A DNA stretch of 8,486 bases from Promethearchaeota archaeon (GCA_016839635.1 JAEOTV010000051.1:1-8486), one strand, 5' to 3'; positions 1-5,670 are shown, counted from the stretch's first letter. Translations and numbers: made by a program. The notes: generated by a model not told the origin, from the letters alone.

Positions 1-314
1 ACTTTCTCTTGTGAATCTAACACGAGAATAATTCCATCCACCGCTCGTAAGGTGATCGGCCTTGTTATCAAATAGAAATCTTGACCTGTAGTTGTATAAA
101 TATGAAGTTTCAATTTCCACTCTTCATTTTGAAATGTAACTGTTCCATAATCAAAAAAAAGAGTTCTTTTTACTGTACTTTCAATACTATGTAATACATC
201 ATTTTTACCAAAATGAGAGAATAAAGCCTTAATAGAAGTAGTCTTACCAGAATAAGCTGGGCCAAAATATACGATTTTAATCGAAATAGTTTTATCACAA
301 TGGTCTATGATCAT
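1..314 (-). CDS. MglA-like small GTPase, 3' end cut by window edge
   Basis: The first 104 residues are present, starting at the ATG read at 314-312, the first in-frame ATG after an upstream stop; the reading frame continues off the left edge. Residues 18-25 (GPAYSGKT) form the Walker A/P-loop. Residues 50-55 (RTLFFD) match the switch I segment typical of MglA. Residues 74-78 (TTTGQ) replace the canonical DxxGQ switch II with the Thr-type version seen in MglA, and 91-102 (AVDGIILVLDSQ) is the following strand. This order is that of bacterial/archaeal MglA, a Ras-superfamily GTP switch acting at the cytoplasmic membrane or on polar and cytoskeletal partners. The NKxD and SAK guanine-specificity motifs would lie beyond the edge and cannot be checked. 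No Roadblock/LC7 partner gene is visible here. Family assignment is firm; the cellular role is not known. Confidence 0.85.
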   Translation of the reverse strand, partial: MIIDHCDKTISIKIVYFGPAYSGKTTSIKALFSHFGKNDVLHSIESTVKRTLFFDYGTVTFQNEEWKLKLHIYTTTGQDFYLITRPITLRAVDGIILVLDSQEK

Positions 315-370
315 GAATATAGTTCTAAAAGTACATTTTTAAAATCCAATTTTTTAAACTGATCACATAA

Positions 371-390
371 GATTCTTATATACAAAGAAA
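371..390 (-). promoter_or_regulatory. Candidate promoter of the MglA-like GTPase gene
   Basis: Read on the minus strand, a TATA-like GTATATAAG lies about 62-70 nt before the GTPase start codon, behind a pyrimidine-rich stretch. This would give a leader of roughly 40 nt. The region is AT-rich and other TATA-like strings exist, so this is only the best-looking candidate. Confidence 0.3.
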
Positions 391-435
391 AGTTCTCTAA
401 TAATTACAAAATAAGCGCTCATTCCTTAAGTCGGA

Positions 436-462
436 ATATTAAGATAATTAGATTATTAATAT
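436..462. repeat. Imperfect inverted repeat just upstream of a TATA box
   Basis: Left arm ATATTAAGATAAT (436-448), loop TAG, right arm ATTATTAATAT (452-462). The arms are complementary over 11 bp apart from a two-base bulge (GA) in the left arm. It ends two bases before the purine-rich BRE-like AAAAG at 464-468, where a regulator of the plus-strand gene could bind. AT-rich DNA makes chance dyads fairly common, so the functional reading is tentative. Confidence 0.35.
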
Positions 463-463
463 C

Positions 464-479
464 AAAAGATTTATATATA
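464..479 (+). promoter_or_regulatory. Candidate BRE/TATA promoter of the 547 gene
   Basis: AAAAG (464-468) followed by ATTTATATATA resembles an archaeal BRE plus TATA box. Transcription would begin near 500, leaving a leader of about 45 nt that includes an AAAGGT Shine-Dalgarno-like stretch ending at 540, six bases before the ATG. A second TATA-like run at 494-503 is an alternative. Confidence 0.45.
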
Positions 480-546
480 TTATTATATCTGAATATATAT
501 AAAAATATATAGAAAAAGTTTAATATAAAATTAAAAAGGTAATCGT

Positions 547-1056
547 ATGGGAAAAAGATTTGGATATTATAAGATACAAGCACACATCAACGAAGTATGG
601 GAAAAAACCTTAGCTTTTTGTCAACAACATAAAGGTAAGATACGTGACCAATTTATTTCTTCTAATACTCTATTTCGTGAACTTAAAGTGAAACATAATG
701 GATCGATACGTCCTTATGGATCAACTTTTAGTGAAACTTATGAAATGACATTAGGTTATCAACCCGTTGAAAAATTTACATATATTAGTGTTAAAATAAA
801 ATTCATTACTAGTAGAGGATTTTCAGGCAAAATACCAGAAGAAATAATGAATAAGTGGGCTACCAAAATTGGAATTGAACCAATGAAATTAGCCCGTAAA
901 GAGGATCTAGCCTTTATTGAAAAATTTAATGAAATTTGTAGTCTAACAGGAAGAGAAAATACTGATCAACCAATAAACTTTTGTCCAACATGTGGTAATC
1001 CAACTTCATTCTATATTACCGTATGTGGAGAATGTGGAACAGAATTGAAGGAATAG
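547..1056 (+). CDS. Small protein with C-terminal zinc ribbon
   Basis: This 169-residue protein has no signal peptide or membrane segment. Residues 1 to about 135 form an alpha/beta domain I cannot name. Residues 146-163 are a zinc ribbon, C146-x2-C149-x10-C160-x2-C163 in a CPTCG...CGECG setting. The start is the ATG after an AAAGGT Shine-Dalgarno-like stretch with six-base spacing. The N-terminal domain resembles that of the minus-strand protein at 2120-2608: both have NEV followed, without gaps, by conserved F, Q and KI (residues 15-32 here, 17-34 there), and both end in a four-cysteine ribbon. I infer that the two are diverged paralogues. A C-terminal ribbon suggests a structural zinc site or a contact with nucleic acid or another protein; the function is unknown. 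A T-rich tract follows the stop codon. Confidence 0.8.
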   Translation: MGKRFGYYKIQAHINEVWEKTLAFCQQHKGKIRDQFISSNTLFRELKVKHNGSIRPYGSTFSETYEMTLGYQPVEKFTYISVKIKFITSRGFSGKIPEEIMNKWATKIGIEPMKLARKEDLAFIEKFNEICSLTGRENTDQPINFCPTCGNPTSFYITVCGECGTELKE

Positions 1057-1092
1057 CTTTTAATTTAGTTTTTGTATTTCTTTCTTTTTTCT
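1057..1092 (+). terminator. T-rich archaeal-type terminator
   Basis: Directly after the stop codon the plus strand is dominated by thymines, including TTTTT at 1069-1073 and T6 at 1085-1090, with no strong hairpin before it. Archaeal RNA polymerase stops at U-rich tracts, so this is a plausible end for the zinc-ribbon gene and separates it from the MarR-GNAT promoter. Confidence 0.5.
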
Positions 1093-1100
1093 TATTATTA

Positions 1101-1137
1101 TTTGATATTGTCAAATATTTAGTTGACTTTATCAAAT
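1101..1137. promoter_or_regulatory. Tandem dyad motif, candidate MarR operator
   Basis: Two 16-bp copies, 1101-1116 (TTTGATATTGTCAAAT) and 1122-1137 (GTTGACTTTATCAAAT), match at 12 of 16 positions. Each has internal dyad symmetry (TTTGA-N5-TCAAA and TTGA-N5-TCAA). They are 21 bp apart, about two helical turns, which would place two dimers on the same face of the DNA. The pair lies directly before a TTTTAAAT TATA-like string (1137-1144) ahead of the MarR-GNAT gene. MarR-family proteins commonly bind such short palindromes and repress their own genes; that link is inferred. Confidence 0.45.
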
Positions 1138-1155
1138 TTTAAATTGTTAAACATC

Positions 1156-1177
1156 TTATTAGATCTTGATCTAATAA
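1156..1177. promoter_or_regulatory. Perfect 10-bp inverted repeat abutting the start codon
   Basis: Left arm TTATTAGATC (1156-1165), two-base spacer TT, right arm GATCTAATAA (1168-1177). The last base of the right arm is the A of the ATG at 1177. The size suits an operator for a winged-helix dimer overlapping the transcription start. As RNA it would be a hairpin next to the start codon. It favours ATG 1177 over the upstream TTG as the true start, because the element would otherwise lie inside the coding region. Confidence 0.5.
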
Positions 1178-2103
1178 TGAAAACAAATCTAGAGAGAATA
1201 AGAAAAATAAGAAGTTTCAATCGTTTCTACACTAATTTACTCGGACTTTTAGATAAAACCCTATTAAAGAGTATGTTTTCTTTAACTGAAGTGAGAATCA
1301 TGTTCGAACTTAACCATCTATCAACTTCAACTGCGAGTGAGATTGTCAAATTGCTTAACTTGGATCCAGCTTATCTTAGCCGAATATTAAGCAATTTTGA
1401 AAAGAAAGATATCATTCAAAAAGAGCGATCGGGAAAGGATATGCGTAAACAATTACTTACATTGACTCCCAAAGGAAAAAAAATAATTTCAGAACTACAA
1501 GAAAAAGCTAGTGAGCAAATTAAGACACTCCTGGATGATGTAACAGACATAGATCAAAATCGACTTGTTATAGCAATGAATACTATTGAAAGAATTTTTC
1601 AAGGTGAAAAAGAGAAGACAATGTTTTATAATATACGATCTCACAAACCAGGTGATATTGGATATATTACATATCGACATGGAGTAGTTTATGCAAATGA
1701 ATATCAGCTTGATGAAACATTCGAAGCTTACGTAGCTAAATATATGGCACAATTTGTTGAAAACTATGATCCCGCCAAAGAAAATATGTGGGTAGTTGAG
1801 AATGAAGCTGAGATCATTGGGTCAGTTGCCATTGTGAAATTAGACGAAAAAACTGCTCAACTACGTTGGCTTCTTGTTGAACCTCATGAACGAAATAAAA
1901 GAATTGGCAGTAAATTAGTAACAGACGCAATTTCTTTTTGTAAGCAACGGGGATATCAAAAAATAGTTTTAGGGACATTTAGCGACCTTTTATTCGCTCG
2001 GTACCTATATGAAAAGAATGGATTTCGGATAATTGAATCTAAAAGTCATCATATATGGGGACAAGATTTAACGGAAGAACAATGGGAATTAGACCTAATA
2101 TAA
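1177..2103 (+). CDS. MarR-type regulator fused to GNAT acetyltransferase
   Basis: I start this 308-residue protein at ATG 1177, not at the in-frame TTG at 1123. Family members begin near the RSFNRFYT helix (residues 12-19 here), and the extra 18 codons would cover the operator-like repeats. Residues 1-145 are a MarR winged helix: a dimerisation helix, the SLTEVRIMFEL segment, a helix-turn-helix around 51-75 (ASEIVKLLNLDPAYLSRIL) and a basic wing at 80-100. Residues 150-308 are a GNAT fold with WVVENEAEIIGSVAIV, RWLLVEP, the acetyl-CoA loop at 239-245 and the LYEKNGF helix/strand. The protein probably senses a ligand or acetylates a small molecule while repressing transcription. Its acetyl-CoA loop reads RNKRIG where RGxGxG is usual. 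No Shine-Dalgarno is evident, which suits a short or leaderless transcript. The neighbouring genes do not reveal a target. Confidence 0.9.
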   Translation: MKTNLERIRKIRSFNRFYTNLLGLLDKTLLKSMFSLTEVRIMFELNHLSTSTASEIVKLLNLDPAYLSRILSNFEKKDIIQKERSGKDMRKQLLTLTPKGKKIISELQEKASEQIKTLLDDVTDIDQNRLVIAMNTIERIFQGEKEKTMFYNIRSHKPGDIGYITYRHGVVYANEYQLDETFEAYVAKYMAQFVENYDPAKENMWVVENEAEIIGSVAIVKLDEKTAQLRWLLVEPHERNKRIGSKLVTDAISFCKQRGYQKIVLGTFSDLLFARYLYEKNGFRIIESKSHHIWGQDLTEEQWELDLI

Positions 2104-2119
2104 GAATAAAAGCTAAATA

Positions 2120-2608
2120 TTAAGAAAGAGAATCAATCTGATTTTTATTTTCTACTAATTCATAACCACATATTTCACAGAATCTTTGGTTTCCGTATAA
2201 AATAACCTTTCCACAATTATTACATTTACTAATATCTTCTTTTAGATACATTTCTCTATGAAATTGTAATTTTAGATTATTCATTAAACGTGCAAATATC
2301 ATCAAATATTTCTTATTCATACTTAGTGGAGGTATCCCAATATAACCCTTTTTCAATAGTACAAATAATTCTGTACCATTTCCTTTATCTTGAAGTTTAA
2401 TCATAATTTTTACGGGTAAGATAGAAGGTTCTGTAAGAATACTTTTGGTGTGAGCTTTAAATCTGGAACCATACATACCAGATATTACTTTATTATTCAT
2501 TTCTTTTATCTTAATTTGATTTTGGTCCACAAAATCCATAATTCTTTGATAAACCTCATTTTTAGGTAGGTCTGTAACTATTGTATCTTTCAATTCTAGT
2601 TTTTTCAA
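2120..2608 (-). CDS. Zinc-ribbon protein, probable paralogue of the 547 gene
   Basis: This 162-residue protein has a TTG start supported by GGGAG eight bases upstream; starting at the next methionine would remove the conserved NEV helix. Residues 1 to about 125 are an alpha/beta domain with alternating strands and a long helix (about 97-120), loosely suggestive of a helix-grip or SRPBCC-type fold, though I cannot confirm that. A zinc ribbon follows: C129-x2-C132-x11-C144-x2-C147, ending in CGYEL. NEV-x6-F-x2-Q-x3-KI at 17-34 aligns without gaps with residues 15-32 of the plus-strand protein at 547-1056. The gene is convergent with MarR-GNAT, with 16 bp between the stop codons. No enzyme motif is visible and the function is unknown. 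It appears cytoplasmic, with no signal or membrane segment. Confidence 0.8.
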   Translation of the reverse strand: MKKLELKDTIVTDLPKNEVYQRIMDFVDQNQIKIKEMNNKVISGMYGSRFKAHTKSILTEPSILPVKIMIKLQDKGNGTELFVLLKKGYIGIPPLSMNKKYLMIFARLMNNLKLQFHREMYLKEDISKCNNCGKVILYGNQRFCEICGYELVENKNQIDSLS

Positions 2609-2616
2609 TTTAATAA

Positions 2617-2621
2617 CTCCC
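2617..2621 (-). promoter_or_regulatory. Shine-Dalgarno that selects a TTG start
   Basis: On the minus strand GGGAG stands eight bases before the TTG at 2608-2606. This is one of the few clear Shine-Dalgarno sequences in the window and decides the start of the zinc-ribbon gene, which has no suitable ATG. Confidence 0.6.
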
Positions 2622-2726
2622 TATTATCTTATATCTTCTTTAAATAAAAGGTATAATTTACGACTAATTAATGAAATGGAGTCCAGTTATTAATTTGGTT
2701 TCATTTTTTGATTAAAAGATATTAAA

Positions 2727-2769
2727 ACTTGATTGAAAACTAATATACTTTAAATACAAGCAATCAAGT
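2727..2769. promoter_or_regulatory. 9-bp inverted repeat bracketing a TATA box
   Basis: ACTTGATTG (2727-2735) and CAATCAAGT (2761-2769) are perfect inverted copies 25 bp apart. The spacer holds TTTAAATA at 2749-2756, a TATA-like box close to the centre of symmetry. The arrangement suggests a factor bound on both flanks of the promoter of the M28 peptidase gene, or a dyad shared with the divergent zinc-ribbon gene. A start near 2780 would put the in-frame TTG at 2792 close to the transcript's 5' end and ATG 2849 about 70 nt into it. Confidence 0.45.
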
Positions 2770-2848
2770 GTAGAGTATATATCAACATTTTTTGGATTTA
2801 TTTATTCTTAATGAAATTAATATAGTAAAATCATCGCTAAAGATTACC

Positions 2849-4006
2849 ATGATTAAAGTAGCCCGAATTAAAAGGAATCTGAAAAATTTTGCTTTTCCTA
2901 GATTATCTGGAACGGAATTTGAACTTAAAGCTTTCAATAGAGTAAAACAAGAAGTAGAAAATCTGAATTTGGGATATGAAGTCCAAAATTTTACCTTTAG
3001 TTCTTTTTATTCGAGATTATATCCTAAAATAGCATTTTTATCCGTTTCATTAATATTATTACTGCAATTCCTCACAATATCAGTAATTATATTTGTGATT
3101 TTATTAATAATATTATTTGGTATAGTGATTACGTCTTTTATATTGACGAGAAAACCCGAAAAAATTCGTTTCTTACCAAAATTCAACTCACAGAATCTAT
3201 TAGTAAAGATTAAATCTGTATCTAATGATGTGAATAATAATGACAGAATCGCATTGTTTATGAGTCATTTGGATTCCAAAGGACAGAGATTTAAGATTAA
3301 AACTAGGATAAGAATAATTAAACTTTGGGTTTACACCATAATTATTCTAGCTGTCATTATAATCTTTAAAAATTTGACAAATTTTGGATTTAAATTGATA
3401 TTTTATATTATCGGACTATTACCTTTGATATTAAACATGTTCGCATCCATTTTAATACTACTTAATACTACAGATAATAGTTCTGATGGTGCTATTGATA
3501 ATGCTTCAGGTATAGTGTGCAATTTAGAAATGCTAAACTATTATAATATTCCTGAAAACAGATTAACAAATTATAACGTGTGGTTCCTATTTACTGGAGC
3601 TGAAGAATGCGGAACAATGGGTATTAGGCATTTCTATAATAATTTGGAAAATTTTGATCCTGACAAATCAATAATATTTAATTTTGAATCCGTCACTAGT
3701 TTTATTGTTCTATTTCCAGGAGGCGAAGGCAATCACATAAAGGATATTAATAATCTACTTTTGAATAACAATAGAAGGCTTACAATCAAAAATCATACTG
3801 CAAAAAGAATTTTCGGTACTCATTCTGATGGAGGTTTTTTAGGAGATAGGGGTCTTCAAGGATTTGGAATTGGTGGAGCGGGAGCACATACTTATATGCA
3901 TTCTCCTAATGATACTATCGACAAAGTCAATACGACGATTATAAAAAGACTATGTTTGGTTCTTACAGATACTTTAAATGAGCATGATTCCACATTTTTT
4001 AAATAG
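2849..4006 (+). CDS. M28-family metallopeptidase with embedded TM hairpins
   Basis: The protein is 385 residues from ATG 2849; an in-frame TTG at 2792 would add 19 residues and cannot be excluded. Neither start has a clear Shine-Dalgarno. M28 (aminopeptidase Y/glutamate carboxypeptidase type) di-zinc motifs appear in order: SHLDS with H140 and D142; SDGAIDNASG with ligand D217; FTGAEECG with catalytic E252 and ligand E253; NFES with E280 where most relatives have Asp; and MHSPNDTID with H351. About four hydrophobic helices interrupt this core: a hairpin at roughly 58-99 before the HLD motif and another at 157-207 between HLD and the DNASG motif. The loop between hairpins is rich in Lys/Arg, so by the positive-inside rule the catalytic parts may face the cytoplasm. 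It probably removes residues from peptides or amides at the membrane. The substrate is unknown. Confidence 0.85.
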   Translation: MIKVARIKRNLKNFAFPRLSGTEFELKAFNRVKQEVENLNLGYEVQNFTFSSFYSRLYPKIAFLSVSLILLLQFLTISVIIFVILLIILFGIVITSFILTRKPEKIRFLPKFNSQNLLVKIKSVSNDVNNNDRIALFMSHLDSKGQRFKIKTRIRIIKLWVYTIIILAVIIIFKNLTNFGFKLIFYIIGLLPLILNMFASILILLNTTDNSSDGAIDNASGIVCNLEMLNYYNIPENRLTNYNVWFLFTGAEECGTMGIRHFYNNLENFDPDKSIIFNFESVTSFIVLFPGGEGNHIKDINNLLLNNNRRLTIKNHTAKRIFGTHSDGGFLGDRGLQGFGIGGAGAHTYMHSPNDTIDKVNTTIIKRLCLVLTDTLNEHDSTFFK

Positions 4007-4088
4007 ATGACTTTATTTAAATTTATATGAGAGTTTATAGACGAAAAATGAAGATTAATATGTCTTTTTTGTCATCTTAATATTAGAA

Positions 4089-4550
4089 ATGACAGATATT
4101 TTGTTAAAAAATGTTCAATGTTCATGTGGGCAAGTTAATCGGATAATCTATTTCGCAAGTTTTAATGCTGGTTACTTAGATCATCCCTCAATTCAACAAT
4201 TATTAGCAAAAAGCTATGCTACCGGTAAATGTAAGACTTGTGATAAGATTGTACAAGCATCTGTTAGTGTCCTGATTAATGGACCTGAAGGCATGGTTTG
4301 GGTAACAAGTACAGATGATCCAGAGAACATTGAGAACATTCTAAGGAATAAAGGATTTTCTTATAGAGAACCAATTCAAATTAGTTCTTCTCGTAGTGCT
4401 ACAATTCAACCACCTCCCCCTCTCAAGCTTAATGAGTTACCTAAAGATAAAAAAGAGCAAATACAACAAAAGAACCTAAGTGAAAGTGATAAGAAGAAAT
4501 TAGAAGAATATCTTATTAAAAAAAGGAAAAGGAAATTAATAAGATTCTAA
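4089..4550 (+). CDS. CpXC-like zinc protein with Pro/Lys-rich tail
   Basis: This 153-residue protein begins at the only suitable ATG, without a clear Shine-Dalgarno. Residues 9-55 resemble the CpXC domain: C11-x-C13-G, then a segment rich in hydrophobic residues with DHPSIQQLLAKSY, then C48-x2-C51. The first pair is CxC, not the usual CxxC. A beta-rich stretch follows (56-98). After it come a proline run at 108-111 and a strongly basic helical tail (about 120-153) ending in KKRKRK. The tail could bind nucleic acid or an acidic membrane surface; that is speculation. CpXC proteins have no established biochemical role, and cysteine-bound zinc is the usual assumption. The gene is convergent with the NTF2-like gene, seven bases between stop codons, and follows the M28 gene by 82 bp on the same strand. 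Confidence 0.8.
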   Translation: MTDILLKNVQCSCGQVNRIIYFASFNAGYLDHPSIQQLLAKSYATGKCKTCDKIVQASVSVLINGPEGMVWVTSTDDPENIENILRNKGFSYREPIQISSSRSATIQPPPPLKLNELPKDKKEQIQQKNLSESDKKKLEEYLIKKRKRKLIRF

Positions 4551-4557
4551 GAATTAT

Positions 4558-4950
4558 TTATTTTACTTTATGGGAAAGTTTGTGAACAATCCACCATTTA
4601 TCATTGATTTTCATAAGATTAAAGTAATCTATATATCCAACTTCCTCACATTCTATTCTTAGTTTTACCGCAGCATTTCTACCTGTAACATCAATATTAT
4701 AAAATTCAGTAGTCCAATTTAGGTCTTTGTTCACCTTTTCTGGATCATACCACGACATATACTCCTCTTTATCAACGATTCTCAGTTGCTTCTTTTCATC
4801 AAATAGAAAAAATTTCCAGTCATCATGTAAGATGTTTTTGTATAGTTCAGGATCACTCCTAACGTGTCCTTCATGGTAATATTCCAGAATAGCCTTTTTT
4901 ATAGCTTTTTTTTCAATTTCTTCATTATTTTTTAATTGATTATTCAACAT
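4558..4950 (-). CDS. NTF2-like / lumazine-binding-like protein
   Basis: At 130 residues the protein has the normal size of a single NTF2-like domain. N-terminal helices (10-42, with AIKKAILEYYHEGHVRSD) lead into a short beta-turn-beta section (WKFFLFDEKKQLRIVDKEEY) and then into the long strands FYNIDVTGRNAAVKLRIE, YIDYFNLMKIND and KWWIVHKLSHKV. This order matches the Lumazine_bd_2/SnoaL-like group, whose open cone binds small hydrophobic ligands or acts as a protein-interaction fold; some members are isomerases or dehydratases. No catalytic residue set can be assigned. The ATG at 4950 has no Shine-Dalgarno, but a TATA-like box about 24 bp upstream suggests a leaderless message. It is a cytoplasmic protein of unknown ligand. 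Confidence 0.8.
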   Translation of the reverse strand: MLNNQLKNNEEIEKKAIKKAILEYYHEGHVRSDPELYKNILHDDWKFFLFDEKKQLRIVDKEEYMSWYDPEKVNKDLNWTTEFYNIDVTGRNAAVKLRIECEEVGYIDYFNLMKINDKWWIVHKLSHKVK

Positions 4951-4968
4951 TATGTTTATTTTATTGAG

Positions 4969-4977
4969 TTTATAAAA
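4969..4977 (-). promoter_or_regulatory. TATA box, leaderless promoter of NTF2-like gene
   Basis: On the minus strand TTTTATAAA is centred about 24 bp before the ATG at 4950. That is the usual distance from an archaeal TATA box to the transcription start, so the transcript would begin at or near the start codon. The absence of a Shine-Dalgarno agrees with this. Confidence 0.45.
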
Positions 4978-5092
4978 TCCTAGAATATATACCTCATTAT
5001 AAAGTTAGTATTATCATTTTCAAATATTATAGAAATAATGAGCTAAATTAGAAATTAAAAATTATAATTGTTTAAATATGAGAGTTTAAAAT

Positions 5093-5145
5093 CAATAATA
5101 ATATAGAACTGTTGATTAACTCAATATGTAGGAGAATGTAGAGGG
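5093..5145 (+). promoter_or_regulatory. Candidate TATA box and Shine-Dalgarno of the 5157 gene
   Basis: An AATAATATAG string around 5096-5105 could act as a TATA box, giving a start near 5126. The resulting leader would contain GAGGG (5141-5145), 11 bases before the ATG, a slightly long but acceptable Shine-Dalgarno spacing. A second purine run, GGAG at 5131-5134, lies further upstream. Confidence 0.35.
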
Positions 5146-5156
5146 ATAAAAGAAAA

Positions 5157-5654
5157 ATGATAAATTTATTGAAGGATAAAGTTGGAATAAAATATTGCGC
5201 TTGGTGTCATAAAACTGTTGAGTTAGAAACATCCATCGTTATTTTAGAGGTTAAAACAGTACCTGTTAATCTATTCTTTTTTCACATGGAACACTTTAAA
5301 GAACTTTTGAATTGTCTGGAGACTTATGCAATGGATAAAGAAAGTGGTATTTTAGATAATTTCTTGAAATTGAATATTGATGGGCTTAGAGATGAAAAGA
5401 TTGCAGCGGAACAATTAGGGATAGAATTTGAATTTAGAAAGGATTTGAATGAAGTAGTCAATTTAAAGATATATGATAAACTAAAAGAGGCAATTTCAAG
5501 AATGTTTACCTGTCCTGTTTTTGAGGATATACGTAGTTTTGAAGATTGCCTAGAGTGTATAGATTCAAACTTCTTCAAACTTTGTTCAAAAAGATTTGTA
5601 TTCTCAATTAGACCTGAAATGGAAAAATACAAGAAAGTAATGACGGAAATTTGA
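5157..5654 (+). CDS. Unrecognised protein with two Cys/His clusters
   Basis: I do not recognise this 165-residue protein. Its N-terminal part shows C14-x2-C17 (CAWCH) and, 25 residues on, H43-x2-H46 in FFFHMEHF. This spacing would suit a treble-clef-like zinc site in which the His pair opens a helix. A middle segment of about 60 residues (55-115) looks mostly helical. Near the C-terminus four further cysteines occur, C119-x11-C131-x2-C134-x8-C143, which could form a second metal site. C53 is extra. There is no signal peptide or membrane helix, so a cytoplasmic place is likely. The gene stands alone on its strand; its stop codon lies 16 bp from that of the convergent oxidoreductase gene. Metal binding is inferred from cysteine spacing only; it could also be a redox-active protein. 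Confidence 0.75.
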   Translation: MINLLKDKVGIKYCAWCHKTVELETSIVILEVKTVPVNLFFFHMEHFKELLNCLETYAMDKESGILDNFLKLNIDGLRDEKIAAEQLGIEFEFRKDLNEVVNLKIYDKLKEAISRMFTCPVFEDIRSFEDCLECIDSNFFKLCSKRFVFSIRPEMEKYKKVMTEI

Positions 5655-5670
5655 TCTAGCTGATTTCTAA

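Larger units (their letters stand above)
315..546. other. Divergent intergenic region, GTPase / zinc-ribbon gene
   Basis: This 232-bp stretch separates two divergently transcribed genes. I see no credible small coding frame. It holds a candidate promoter for each direction (around 371-390 on minus and 464-479 on plus) and an imperfect inverted repeat at 436-462. The rest is low-complexity A/T sequence. Confidence 0.6.

Noticed and set aside
1495..1752. 85-residue minus-strand open frame
   Set aside because: It lies wholly opposite the well-supported MarR-GNAT coding region and its translation has no family features.
4006..4076. GATGAC ... GTCATC inverted repeat after the M28 gene
   Set aside because: Six-base arms separated by 59 bases are expected by chance and form no credible terminator.
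4951..5156. Short A/T dyads such as ATTAT-AGAA-ATAAT in the divergent spacer
   Set aside because: Arms of five A/T bases are too common in this composition to support a function.
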